From: Podaxis mareebaensis
Lineage: Eukaryota; Basidiomycota; Agaricomycetes; Agaricales; Agaricaceae
Assembly (NCBI GenBank): GCA_018524725.1
Contig: JAEUWP010000169.1
Span: forward strand, 1-30,496
DNA length: 30,496 nt
Reading direction: 5' to 3'
Position numbers and translations under genes: made by a program. Under the pieces are notes generated by a model. It made no database searches. It had not been told where the DNA came from and saw nothing but the letters and a program-made list of their open reading frames with translations. This document shows positions 21,473-30,496 of the stretch, piece by piece (position 1 is the stretch's first letter; each line of letters begins with the position of its first letter).

Positions 21473-22515
21473 ATGTACCCCTGCGATCTAAAGCTCCTCA
21501 CTTTGCTCTGTGTTCTCCTCCCCTCAGTCGTACTGGCAAGGCACGGGGGTGGCAATTCATTATCGGGCTTGAGTCTTGAACCGATAAATGCCGCCATCTT
21601 CGCGTTCTGTGTCATTTTCGCTGTCCTGACTGCTCTTCAAGCAATCCAGGCAGCCAACAACATACGCAGGCGCATCGTCCAACAACCAAACTCTATTACT
21701 TCACCTGAGTTCACCGTTGGACCCATCTTTCCTACATTTCTCCTCCTATCTACGCTAATGTTCACGACGGCTTATGCCCTTCATGGGGCATACTGGGGTC
21801 TCGAGTACAACCGGAACACAACTGGTTACCCCGAGTTTACTGATGCTTATTATGGTGCATGGAATGCGATGGAATTTCTTGCCGAGATTTTTCTCGCGTC
21901 CGGCATTCTGGCGCTTATTTCCCGTCGTGAAGAGGCGCTAGGGCGGACATCCAAGGTGCTTCGCGACATCAAGATAAACGTCGATGCAATCTTGACTGTC
22001 ATTCTCCTTGGTTTGAGCATGAGTTATGTTGCGTTCAGTCTTGCACCCGTGACCGCGGTAGAGACACGAACGTTGGACAATCTCTATAACGCGTATATCT
22101 CCTTCTTTCTCATAACTGCGGTCAACATCGCAATCTCCTCGGTAGCTTTTTACGTTCATTCCAGACATAACCAGACCAACGATCACAAGGTCTGTGCTCT
22201 CCAAATTCTAGTCCTTCAACGGTTTCATCTCCTCTTCCTTCGTAGATTGCTCGACGCCTTACATTCATCATTTCTCCCGTCTTCATCATCTATTCATTGT
22301 ACCCTGCTGTAAAGCAAGGAATTCTGAATAGTAATAATATCAGCTTCCCAGTAGGTGCAGCACGAATGCGGTTGCATTTAGCGGGCCTGGTTATCTGCTG
22401 CATAACCCGGTTTACTATCATCGCCACGTGCTTGGGATTTGAAATGTCGACCATTCCCAAGCAGCAGAGGGGGATTCAGGAGCAACCCCAGTATTACGAA
22501 GGTTACCAGGCATAA
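21473..22515 (+). CDS. Orphan membrane protein with signal peptide and seven helices
   Basis: Exon 1 starts at ATG 21473 and ends at codon AAG (about 22190). An intron of about 56 nt (GTCTGT..CGTAG, ending near 22246) joins NQTNDHK to IARRLTFIISPVFIIYSLYP, and the frame continues to TAA at 22515; about 328 aa. The N-terminus is a signal peptide (LLTLLCVLLPSVVLA). Hydrophobic segments follow: AAIFAFCVIFAVLTALQAI, FLLLSTLMFTTAYALHGAYW, FLAEIFLASGILALI, ILTVILLGLSMSYVAFSLAP, AYISFFLITAVNIAISSVAF, FIISPVFIIYSLY and LAGLVICCITRFTIIATCL. That makes seven, a GPCR-like topology, but I see no motif of a known fungal receptor class. The unspliced frame would end soon after the donor at 22312. Confidence 0.65.
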
Positions 22516-23003
22516 ATCTCCTGCTTCTCAGGCTGGACTTCGTTGCGTCTCTCGTTCACTTGCTCTCATTCTTGTAATGAACAGGGGGATTGGTGGATTG
22601 CTGAACACCTGCCGTAGTTTGAAGACTTCCAGACTCTTCTAGTACCACCATGGTTATCTTCGCAGCCATTATTCATACCCTCTGATGTGTAACAAGATCC
22701 CTCATCCCGGAATATGCTTCCTTCTTCCGAAGTGATTGTTCAGATTTGTGCCTCTATGTGTATATAAAGCCATGTACCTTCCGCCTTAGCAGCCAAAAAA
22801 TTGAGGTTGTGTTTCCCAATTTAAGGAACATTACCTCTCTCGTTTTTGCCCTGATTTCTACCTGTGTCCCACTTAAATTTCGCAACATTTATCGTGTTCC
22901 TTCTACCTATCCCTACTTTATTTCGAGCCTACATCCCCTTTCGATCGGTTGCGAAGCCCAGCGGTCGTTGGATTCAGCTGCGCTCGCTCATCTTTTACCT
23001 CCG
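22516..23003. promoter_or_regulatory. Promoter region of the F-box gene
   Basis: About 490 bp between the 7-TM gene and the proposed F-box start. A TATA-like GTATATAAAGCC lies near 22757, about 245 bp before the ATG at 23004, followed by a pyrimidine-rich stretch. A 135-codon frame covering 22746-23153 has no recognisable motif and includes the proposed first exon in another frame. Confidence 0.35.
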
Positions 23004-25584
23004 ATGGAGGTATCATCTCTTCAATATACATCCTATAGCTTTAGTAGGTATGTAATTGATACGCTGAATATCGTGGAAATTTCGCGGATACGACCTCCAC
23101 CACCCCCTTTCCATCTTTCTTCCCTTTTTGTTCACCTGGTGAGGAGAAAATAGAACACTGACCACCGTGACTCGTGACAACCACCTTCAAAGATTCACGC
23201 ACCAACCTATAATCATCTTATCATATCCATCGTGCTGCTCAGTCTCCCTTCTGAATTACTACTCTCAATCCTTAAGCACCTTCCAGTCCCCGATATCGCT
23301 ACCTGCCTTTCCACTTGCAAAACTTTGAAAACTATCATAGACCACCACGAATCTACCGTTTACCGGCAAGCAGCAGCACACCCGAGTCTGCATCTCATCC
23401 CCCACGATCAGATCCAGTTCTCGGATGTTGCTTCACTTGGTTGGCTCTCAAAACGGTTCCTAGGTGAAGCAGATAACTGGAAAGACCTATGTAAGCGAAG
23501 TCTCGATCGGGTTCTATTCATCTGAACGAACTGTCAAGGCCGTCGTGCTTGTGACATTCGCTCTGGCTGGCTTGGCGAGGGACCGTCCCGTATCACGACC
23601 TACGATTGCGGTCTCCCTGGGCGTCCCGACGTGCATCGCATCAAGGTTGATGAGAAGCGAGGATTTTTCATTACCACCCATACAACAGGTGGACTGGCGG
23701 TGGTAGATATCGATACTGGAGCACTTATCTGGGGTTTGCAGCGTGTATGCCCTCAAAATCTGCTATTCGTTTCCAAGTTATTGATACTATCATCAGAATT
23801 ATGTGAAACCTTATGCTCATTGCGAGTATGGAGAGGGATTCTTAATCTTTGATCGCTCTCCCTTATTGCATGGGCAAGGGTACGCTGCGAAAGAAGTTTG
23901 GCGTCTGGTCAGCGACGACTCCGGGATATCCAGCCCCGGTGAATTTGAGGTTGTTCCAGAGTCAGGGCCAGATGATGCACAGCTTAATCCTGCGCAGAAT
24001 TACTTATCGGGAGGTCGTCTGAAATTCGTCCCTCATGCTCTTCTCCGTCCTCCAGGAAATGTGCCGTCCAGTGCTTTCCGCTTCGTTTATCCCACATTAC
24101 TCGTCGGTGGAGGGGATTGTCTCGTCTTTTGGGATGTTCGTACGGGAAGACTCGTAGAGCATACGACTGGCATCCAGAGACAGATGCCGAATGTAGGAAA
24201 CACGAATCTTGGTTCAAGGGAGAGGGTACAAGGCAGGGGCACCTATGCGAACGTTGCTCGGCTGCGCCGTCCACGGTACTTGGGCCAAGCCGAGCTCGGA
24301 CACGTTCATTACGTTGAAGTAAACGACAAGTACGCCTTCGCGTGTGGAACTAACATTTTCAAAGCCTTCCGGCGTAGAGTTACTGACGCCGACACCAATT
24401 GGAGCTCTTCCATGACTGAAAGCGCAGAATCGAAGACAGCGGAATGTGTCCTAGCGCTTACAGAGTCTCAGTTATCACGCCGAGGGATGTGGTACTTTCG
24501 CGTAGGCTATGTCAAGCCGGAAGACCTGTCAGAGAACTCGAAGAATCGGCGGAAGAATAAAAACAGAGACACTATGGCCAGCACGTGGAAGAACCGGGAC
24601 AGAGTGGTTGTCCGACATGACACAATCTTGTCGAACGTCACCCGTACGTCACCGCTCTCCAATACACAAAGCCAAAGTTGTCCAGCAGGTGAGTTGTTCT
24701 TCATACTGCGTTACATCTGGCACTAATTTATTGATTACATCTTCAGTTCACGTTTCCTCTTGCGGGCAGCACCTTGTTGTCCTCGTGGATGACTCGCGAC
24801 TTCTCATAATTCCATACTTCGAGAGGGTAACAAACGGTTCCGTAAAGGACATCTACGACGTCATGATCGACATCCAATTGAATGCTCCAGTTGAATCAAT
24901 TTATCTCGCGTATGAGGATGGCAGAGTAGGCGTTGTTACAGTATGTCCTGCCCTAGAAATGTGCTCCGCAAACGTTAACTATCGCCACAGCAACTTGCTT
25001 TATTCATAATCCATCCCACCTTTGCAGCTCCAGACGATTTCGAGACACCACCGCAACTACAGGTACAAAGGGTACCGATGCTGAACAATTTCGTGTTCTT
25101 AACTGGCGTCAGCTGCCTTCAGATGTCCTCGACGGCACTTTGGCTTACCTGGGGTAAAAACCTATTTCCCTATACGGCAGGAAAAGAGTGTCGCGTTTAC
25201 GAGGAAATGTTTCGAGGCACTTTTGATAGCAGGAACGCTCAATTTGTTGTGAACCGTAAGTATGGGCTCGGCCCATAGTTGCATTTTTAACTCACTCTGC
25301 GAACGACAGAACAACCTCAAGCTTCTATCGTCACTAGTGTTGACTTTGGCGTGAAATCGTGGGTCCTTCTGGTTCATACGTCGTTCATGTTGTTTATTTT
25401 CTTGAAGGACCAATTCTTTAACAAGGTGCCTCCGCCCGACGGCCAGATAAACAAAACATTGCATGGTTATGGGGGCTATCCCATAATGTGTCGGATTCGA
25501 TCGATTTGCAGTACCATAACGACAAGAGGGCACGATTGTACATCTTATTATAAAACGAGAGCTGGTGTTTCTCACGGGGGATAA
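23004..25584 (+). CDS. F-box protein with WD-like beta-propeller repeats, 3' end altered
   Basis: Exons 23004-23047, 23243-23490, 23539-23744, 23797-24688, 24747-24940, 24991-25255 and 25310-25584; 707 aa as modelled. The F-box is SLPSELLLSILKHLPVPDI, continuing through CLSTCKTLKTIIDHH, near the N-terminus. Such proteins recruit substrates to SCF ubiquitin ligases through Skp1. Downstream, GGLAVVDIDTGALIWGL, LLVGGGDCLVFWDVRTGRLV and SSCGQHLVVLVDDSRLLII resemble propeller blades. No ATG precedes the F-box in its own exon, so a short first exon and an unusually long 195-nt intron are proposed. From about 25340 the frame stops looking like the family, while adjacent frames (GPSGSYVVHVVYFLEGPI, LQYHNDKRARLYI) look coding. 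The stop at 25582 lies inside a 241-bp repeat. The gene is probably broken at its 3' end. Confidence 0.7.
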
Positions 25585-25786
25585 AGGAGCCTTCTGATTG
25601 GCTGGCGGGTCGCGCGAGGGCCTTCGAGCTTGAGCCTCGCGCCTCCTGCACACTCACTGCTCGCAAGCATGCTTATATTTGCCTTTTAATTTGGAAGTGA
25701 GAGCTGTCCAATGACCTGGCTGACATTTTTGGGGGCAATTATCTCGGTTCCTCCTTTGGTTATTGGTTGCTTCACTCGAGGGTACC
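25545..25786. repeat. 241-bp tandem repeat, copy 1
   Basis: Starts TTATTATAAAACGAGAGC and ends at the ACTCGAGGGTACC junction. It is nearly identical to the following copy, with scattered substitutions. It contains a GC-rich core with GAGCTTGAGC and CGCGCCTCCTGC, and an AT-rich second half. It encodes the last codons and stop of the modelled F-box protein. No tRNA-like boxes or terminal inverted repeats were seen. Confidence 0.9.
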
Positions 25787-26026
25787 TTATTATCAAACGA
25801 GAGCTGGCGTTTCTCACGGGGGACAAAGGAGCCTTCTGATTGGCTGGCGGGTCTCGCGAGGGCCTTCGAGCTCGAGCTCGCGCCTCCTGCATGCTCACTG
25901 CTCGCAAGCATGCTTATATTTGCCTTTTAATTTGGAAGTAGGAGCTGTCCAATGACCTGGCTGACATTTTTGGGGGCAATTATCTCAGTTCCTCCTTTGG
26001 TTATTGATTGCTTCACTCAAGGGTAT
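25787..26026. repeat. 241-bp tandem repeat, copy 2
   Basis: Second, directly adjacent copy (offset 242 bp), with GAGCTCGAGCTCGCG replacing the copy-1 core and several transitions (for example CGAGGG to CAAGGG near the right end). Its right end coincides with the start of the CpG-free transposon block, so it may be a terminal or target-site structure of that element. Confidence 0.9.
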
Positions 26027-26077
26027 GTTGCTTAAACAATGCTCTCTGCTGGCTTTCCCTTGACATTTATTAAAGGG

Positions 26078-26180
26078 CCATTCTGAGAGCACTTACTATA
26101 GAACCTTTCTGAGAGCATCTACTATAGGACATTTCTGAGAGTATCAATCCCAGACTTCTTCAGAATGTCAATCCCAGATG
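26078..26180. repeat. Short iterated repeats at the left edge of the element
   Basis: Three successive units of about 26-29 nt contain TTCTGAGAG followed by CACTTACTATAG, CATCTACTATAGG and TATCAATCCCAGA. A fourth, more diverged unit reads TTCAGAATGTCAATCCCAGA. They may be subterminal repeats of the element. Confidence 0.6.
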
Positions 26181-26243
26181 TGGGGGCTCTTACATTTTGT
26201 GTTCAGGCACATAGCTTTGGGAATCTTCCCTGTTCAGTTACAT

Positions 26244-26267
26244 ATCACACACACTCAAGTGTGTGAT
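26244..26267. repeat. Inverted repeat (hairpin)
   Basis: ATCACACAC and GTGTGTGAT are perfect 9-nt inverted arms around a short loop (ACTCAA). It lies inside the left part of the CpG-free block, about 70 bp after the iterated repeats. It could be a transposon terminal or subterminal hairpin; no role is established. Confidence 0.6.
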
Positions 26268-27360
26268 GTGGCATTGTAATGTGTTCATCTACATCTCAGT
26301 TGCACACAAATATGTGAGTATATAATATCTCCTATGCTATGAGAGTTTTTCAGGTTGATAACAAGGATTATCTTAGGGTAGAAGACATTCTGAACACACC
26401 TCAATGCTATCAAGCTTGAACTCATCAGGCACTCTGAGAGATACAAGTTAATAATCACTCCAGTCCTCATCACTGTCACATCTCTGGCCTAAGACCCATA
26501 TCACCTTCACCTACCCCAAGGACTCAGAACACTTCTATATTGGCTTCACTCTGAGCACCTGCCTCATCTGCAAGTGCTAATATAGAGAACCATCCAGCTA
26601 TACACTCCTCCAGAACTGGACCAGTGGGTGGATGTTATTTGCTCTTGCTTATCCTAACCTTGCCTTATTTAGGTACCTTTACCAATACCTGCATCCCAGA
26701 CTCCTCAGTTACTCAATGCCTGATCTATTGCTCAGCAAAGGTGTGGTGGGCCTGAGAGTGAGCAGTTGCAGCTGCACCACAGTGGTCTCTGACCAGAAAC
26801 AAGAAACATGTGCAGTGAGTAGATAATACTTTTGTCACAATTTTTCTTTTTACTGATTTGTTATTGGCACTATGCCTCCCCACAGTTCCAGGCATGCACT
26901 TCACCAGGGCTCTAGGTCTGTGACAACTGTTTGCAGTGCACCTTCATTACAGTGGATCATATCTGTTTTTTTTGGCATTGCCTTTACTCTTGATACTGAT
27001 GATATGTTAGCCAAACCACTACAAATAGTCATTTACACAGACTAGGTCAGCTTCTGACCCCCTCATCCACTATGCTGCCTCTGAATCTTCACTAGGACTC
27101 CCACAGTACCCAAGGTAAGTAATGTAGGAGCATTTGTGTGTGAACTGCAGTATTAATCAGTACTGTTAATTACTTAGTACAACCTGCAAGTGTTCCAAGC
27201 CACCAAATTCAGCTACCATGAACCTTATTTTGTAGAGGGTGGTCCAATCACAACCTACCATATTATCCCAACCTTAGCCCAATGAGCATTTGTTGCCAAT
27301 ACTATAGTGGCCTACATTAGTTAGACAGAAAGCTGACTAACAACTCTGCTTCTTTACCCC

Positions 27361-28545
27361 AGTTTGGAATGTGCTACCTAGAGGAGAAGATTGCACCTCC
27401 CCTTTTTTGAAGAACTGTCTGAGCTTTTGTGATCTCTTCTCACCTCAACAGATACACAATGCTCCATGTTTTATGATAATATCTGGAAGTACAACTGTGC
27501 CTTTGCCTTCATATCACTCAGTGTTCAAGAAGATCATTCAGTAAACACTCATAAGAGGGAAAGCCCTATCTTATGGATTAGTAGTAAGCTACATCACTAT
27601 TCTGGTATACTCACTCCAGCTGCTGGTCAGTTGCTGCAATACTCTCAAATTTATGTCTATGAACCATGAGTAGCTCTGGAAACTCAGCTGCAGTTGAATG
27701 CAAGTTAGATCAAAGGCTTATAGCAATACTTCAAGATATACTCATGGAGTACCACTAATATGTCTATCAGTATGCTTTTGAAATTCTCTACCACCATGAT
27801 CCAATTCATGACATGGAAATTCACCTTCACATCTTGCCTGAGCTGGACCACCCATTACTATAACTTCCCTGTAGTTGATGAACTTGCTATTGTCATTTGA
27901 GGAACCTATACCACTAAATCTCATGATATCATCCTGCAGTACTGAGATAGACCACTCTTTTGCATCAGTAACCTCAATCCTGCTTACACACCCCTCCAGT
28001 ATCCACTGCTCTTCCTTTATGGTGAAAATGGGTGGTATCTAGGCTTGCACTACAATGGCTCATCTACTGAACAGCAGTGAACTTGGTGCAGCAGGTGAAA
28101 TAGAAGGAGAAGAAACAGAGAGGATCAGTTAGCTTCAGAAGATGGCTCAAAGTGGTTGACCCTAAGATGCTATGTATGTTGCATTCTATATCCACTCTTG
28201 AAATAACCAATTCAACACTTTATTGTATGGTAGATGCCTGTTTTGTTGCTATTTGGTTGACATATATGCATCAGTGGACCAGTAGTACCTGCAATACATC
28301 CTATTGAACCAGCACACTATCTGAGTGGTACAGTTCAACAATATGGAGGATGCTATTATAGAAGAGGGTGACAACCTCGATATAAGTGATTTTGGCCAGT
28401 ACATCATCCTCCCATGTTCCTATAAAAGAGGACCTAGAAATGTGGCTCAATATTTCTAGGATTCAATAGCTATTGCATGCTGTTACCAAAAGATTGATAT
28501 TTTTCTAATGATGACAACAAATTCCCAGTGGCCAGTCCTCACAGA
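27361..28545 (+). pseudogene. Helitron transposase, N-terminal region (Helitron_like_N), degraded
   Basis: Translation across frames shows the Helitron N-domain order: YDNIWKYNCAFAFISLSVQE, DHSVNTHKRESPI, LHHYSGILTPAAGQLLQYSQ, IYVYEP, then NPAYTPLQYPLLFLYGENGW. Later come DISDFGQYIILPCSYKRGPRNVAQYF and DIFLMMTTNSQWP, which resemble the segment before the Rep HUH region in fungal Helitrons. Stops and frameshifts interrupt it; several stops fall where the family has arginine (YEP-stop-VALE, expected YEPREALE), consistent with CGA to TGA mutation. The Rep catalytic tyrosines and the helicase were not found. It is not functional. Confidence 0.72.
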
Positions 28546-29660
28546 AAATGAAATCACTAAAGCTTACCACAATGACCCTGATCAGATTTACAATGCCAAC
28601 AGTATTGAGAAGATTCAACTTCCCTGGCTCAAAACATCATATCCCCTTTGAGGCAAGTAGATCTGTGAATCCAAAGAAATTCACAATCTGTGGCTACCAT
28701 CTGTGCTACAACTCCAAGGCTGACTACTATCTCCTATGGCACAAGCCTATTATTGTTAGTTCAGCAAAATTGCAGAAGACTATTGATGCTGACACATTGT
28801 ATATCATCAGAGATAAAAAAACTGGCAACATTGTTCTAATTGTACTCAGAAGCTGTTTTAGTCTAGACATTGGAGAGTGGCTGGATGAGGTGACAACAAC
28901 TCAGTACAGTGTAAGAAAAAGTTCCAGTATGTTAAATCTATTTTCCTAACTGATTTGCTTCTGTAGAAAGATGACACAGGGGCTTTGGTTATGATTGGTC
29001 TCTTAGCTGGGGCTGGGAGCAAGCCCTCTTTCCACTGGTTAGAAATCTCCTGTGAGAATGTTCTCAAGATCAAACTGATGGTTTTGACAAAAGGCAGTCT
29101 GGTGCCTTCACATTTTTTGGAACTGGCTGTGCTACCACCTTCCCAGTGAAGTTCTAGAAGACCTCAATGCATGGATGCAGCATAACATGGTCCCTTACAT
29201 GACTCCTGAATAACAAAAATTATCAGAAAATAGATCCTATACCATTGAGCTTCCTCACAAAATGTTCAAGTTCAACAATGTCCAACTTGCTCTATCTGTG
29301 GGTATCATGGCCTCTAACTATGCAAAGTTCAAGGGGTTTTATTATATTATTGTTTTGATTTTACTCAATTATTTGACAAATAGGCCCATGTACTATGAGA
29401 ACCAGCACCATAAGTGGGCTGTTGTGCTCACAATTAGGTGCAATGCAGGACTGGCTGATGGCAGCCATTTTTATCTTGGTACTTATAGTATCAAAGTTGA
29501 AGCTTCAGTGAACACATTGTCATCTGGCAACCAAAGCAAGTTCATGACATGAGTCTCTAGAACCACCACCTCTGTGGCAAGGATCCCAGCTTTATCCAGC
29601 AAGGCATGGCAATTGTTACCTCATCTCACCTGCCTGGGGTGTGGAAAAAGTATGCAGCAC
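28546..29660 (+). pseudogene. Decayed ORF, possibly 2-oxoglutarate dioxygenase-like
   Basis: Pieces in several frames, in order: KAYHNDPDQIYNANSIEKIQ, LPWLKTSYPL, ADTLYIIRDKKTGNIVLIVL, DTGALVMIGLLAGAGSKPSF, MASNYAKF, HHKWAVVLTIRCNAGLADGS followed by HFYLGTY, then NTLSSGNQSKF and QGMAIVTSSHLPGVWKKYA. The order resembles an agaricomycete family with a double-stranded beta-helix layout (GGHFYV..YGLK, WHGTSL, FVTSPRLPSVWKKY), recalled from memory. An iron-binding His-x-Asp cannot be confirmed because the frame is broken. A long, intact 133-codon frame (28548-28949) is part of it. The family assignment is tentative; coding origin is clear from the protein-like residues. Confidence 0.4.
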
Positions 29661-29718
29661 AGTCTTGGGCACTGATTTGGGTGTTGCTAATCAGGAGGCT
29701 GAGAATGTTACATAGAGA

Positions 29719-30496
29719 CGGTTTCTACACGTCGTCTCAGTGCGGAGAGATACTGTCCTAAGACACCCCGACACTATTAAGTTCCTGAAGCGGAACGCCC
29801 GTCCGTTCTCCGGAGAGAACTAGAGGCTGGTCGGAAATCTCGCAGGGACTGCCTAGGGAGAGATACGACTTGTAAGGTCGCAGGCTACTCCGTAGGTTTA
29901 GCTGTTACGCCAGTTATCCTGTCGAGGCAGGTAGAGCTCTCACGCAGCAAGAAGATAAAGCGGAAGACAGTCCTCGCTATTCTCGCGCTATGTACAAGTG
30001 ATCGTAAAGCTAAGCTCTACTTACTTTACGAGCTATCTAAATACTAGGACGATTGCTATCCTACAAGTCCTTAAGGAGAATCTTCGTAGTTACTTCAGTA
30101 CTCTAAGTATAGATGACCGAGTCCGAGGTAAGATGAGATCTACAGAAGGCAGACTATTAATACACAACATATCACCGAGCCCGAATGCTAAACATAGTGC
30201 TCCTTCGGAAGATCCGAGGTGAGGCCGAAGTTGGCAATGGAAGACAGGTCAAGGTGGACGCTTGAAGTCGGGAGGCGGGAAGGCAGTTGGTGGACAACGA
30301 GGCAGGAATGTGAGAGAGGCATGGATGGCGGCGGAAGCGAGAAGAGTGTAACATCATCCCCTTTGTGTAATTGAACTCCAGATCGATCTACCTATAACAA
30401 GTGTCGATCTCTGCGAGGTGTCGTTTAGATTGGTTTTGGATAGGGACGTTGTTAGTCGTGACGTGTCGACCTTCGGTTTGTTTCGTGACAGGATTG
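29719..30496. other. CpG-rich sequence to the right of the element, no gene recognised
   Basis: From 29719 the composition changes abruptly to CpG-containing DNA (TCTCGCGCTATG, CTAAGTATAGATGACC). GAGACG..CGTCTC inverted arms (29717-29738) and a GTTCTC-CGGA-GAGAAC hairpin (about 29806-29821) lie near its start. A 74-codon plus frame (29998-30222) and a 61-codon minus frame (30172-30357) show no motif. The block up to about 30200 may be part of another mobile element cut by the CpG-free one; beyond that it resembles ordinary intergenic DNA. Confidence 0.35.

Larger units (their letters stand above)
26027..29718 (+). mobile_element. Degenerate, CpG-free transposon block (Helitron-derived)
   Basis: This block holds a degraded Helitron transposase N-region and a second decayed ORF, both plus strand. 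By eye only one CpG is present between about 25905 and 29718, whereas the flanks are rich in CpG. TG and CA are frequent, as expected from deamination of methylated CpG. The left edge carries short iterated repeats and a hairpin. The right edge is an abrupt change at about 29719. Helitron helicase motifs were not found, so the element is incomplete or composite. Exact termini (5' TC, 3' CTRR with hairpin) could not be assigned. Confidence 0.65.

Noticed and set aside
22746..23153. 135-codon plus-strand ORF upstream of the F-box gene
   Set aside because: No motif, and low-complexity Pro/Phe content. It overlaps a TATA-like promoter and the proposed first exon in another frame.
25162..25911. 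Several minus-strand ORFs through the F-box 3' end and the 241-bp repeats, sharing peptide segments
   Set aside because: The shared peptides come only from the DNA repeat being read twice. There is no start context or known motif.
25545..26026. CRISPR-like or tRNA-array interpretation of the repeats
   Set aside because: There are only two 241-bp units with no spacers, and no A/B box or T-loop (GGTTCGANTCC) was seen. The organism is a fungus.
30360..30400. T-loop-like GGAGTTCAATTAC on the minus strand
   Set aside because: No acceptor stem, anticodon arm or B-box consensus could be built around it.

Overview
The window is fungal nuclear DNA, almost certainly from a mushroom-forming basidiomycete (Agaricomycetes). 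Genes are dense and cut by many short introns (mostly 47-95 nt, GT..AG, often with a CTAAC- or CTGAC-like branch site), and several proteins resemble agaricomycete families. All multi-exon models below were built by hand. In each, the exons join in phase into one open frame. They are inferences without transcript evidence.

Region 1 (1-9.2 kb) is mostly conserved core genes. A decayed minus-strand membrane-protein relic (about 235-690) is followed by an ELP6-like Elongator subunit (+, 2462-3378). Then come 60S ribosomal protein eL8 (-, 3602-4882), a 539-aa polytopic membrane protein (-, 5325-7003) of the same family as the relic, and a peroxisomal Pex24/Pex30-type peroxin with a dysferlin-like C-terminus (+, 7461-9182).

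Region 2 (9.2-15.2 kb) holds an unrecognised 296-aa membrane protein (+, 10069-11135), a weak small secreted-protein candidate (11430-11612), and a frameshifted fragment of the C-terminal domain of a GH3 beta-glucosidase (-, about 11955-12240). After these come a complete 12-exon aldo/keto reductase (-, 12696-14343) and an orphan one-TM protein (-, 14487-15120).

Region 3 (15.5-25.6 kb) holds the structure-specific repair endonuclease Rad1/XPF (-, 15556-19184, 999 aa). Next is a roughly 0.9 kb segment present twice in tandem; the second copy carries a broken piece of the XPF 5' end and is followed by a broken piece of the F-box gene. An orphan signal-peptide plus 7-TM protein (+, 21473-22515) precedes an F-box/WD-like protein (+, 23004-25584), whose 3' end runs into repeat DNA.

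Region 4 (25.5-30.5 kb) is repeat territory. A 241-bp tandem dimer is followed by about 3.8 kb with essentially no CpG (one seen by eye). This block contains the N-terminal half of a Helitron transposase and a second decayed ORF that may be a 2-oxoglutarate-dioxygenase-like protein. It ends abruptly at about 29719, where unrelated CpG-rich sequence begins. The missing CpG, with in-frame stops where arginine codons are expected, points to long-term cytosine methylation and deamination.

No tRNA, rRNA or CRISPR array was recognised. The genes are ordinary independent fungal transcription units, not a pathway cluster. The most unusual material is the CpG-free Helitron/dioxygenase-like block, the repeat-truncated F-box gene and the duplicated XPF/F-box fragments.
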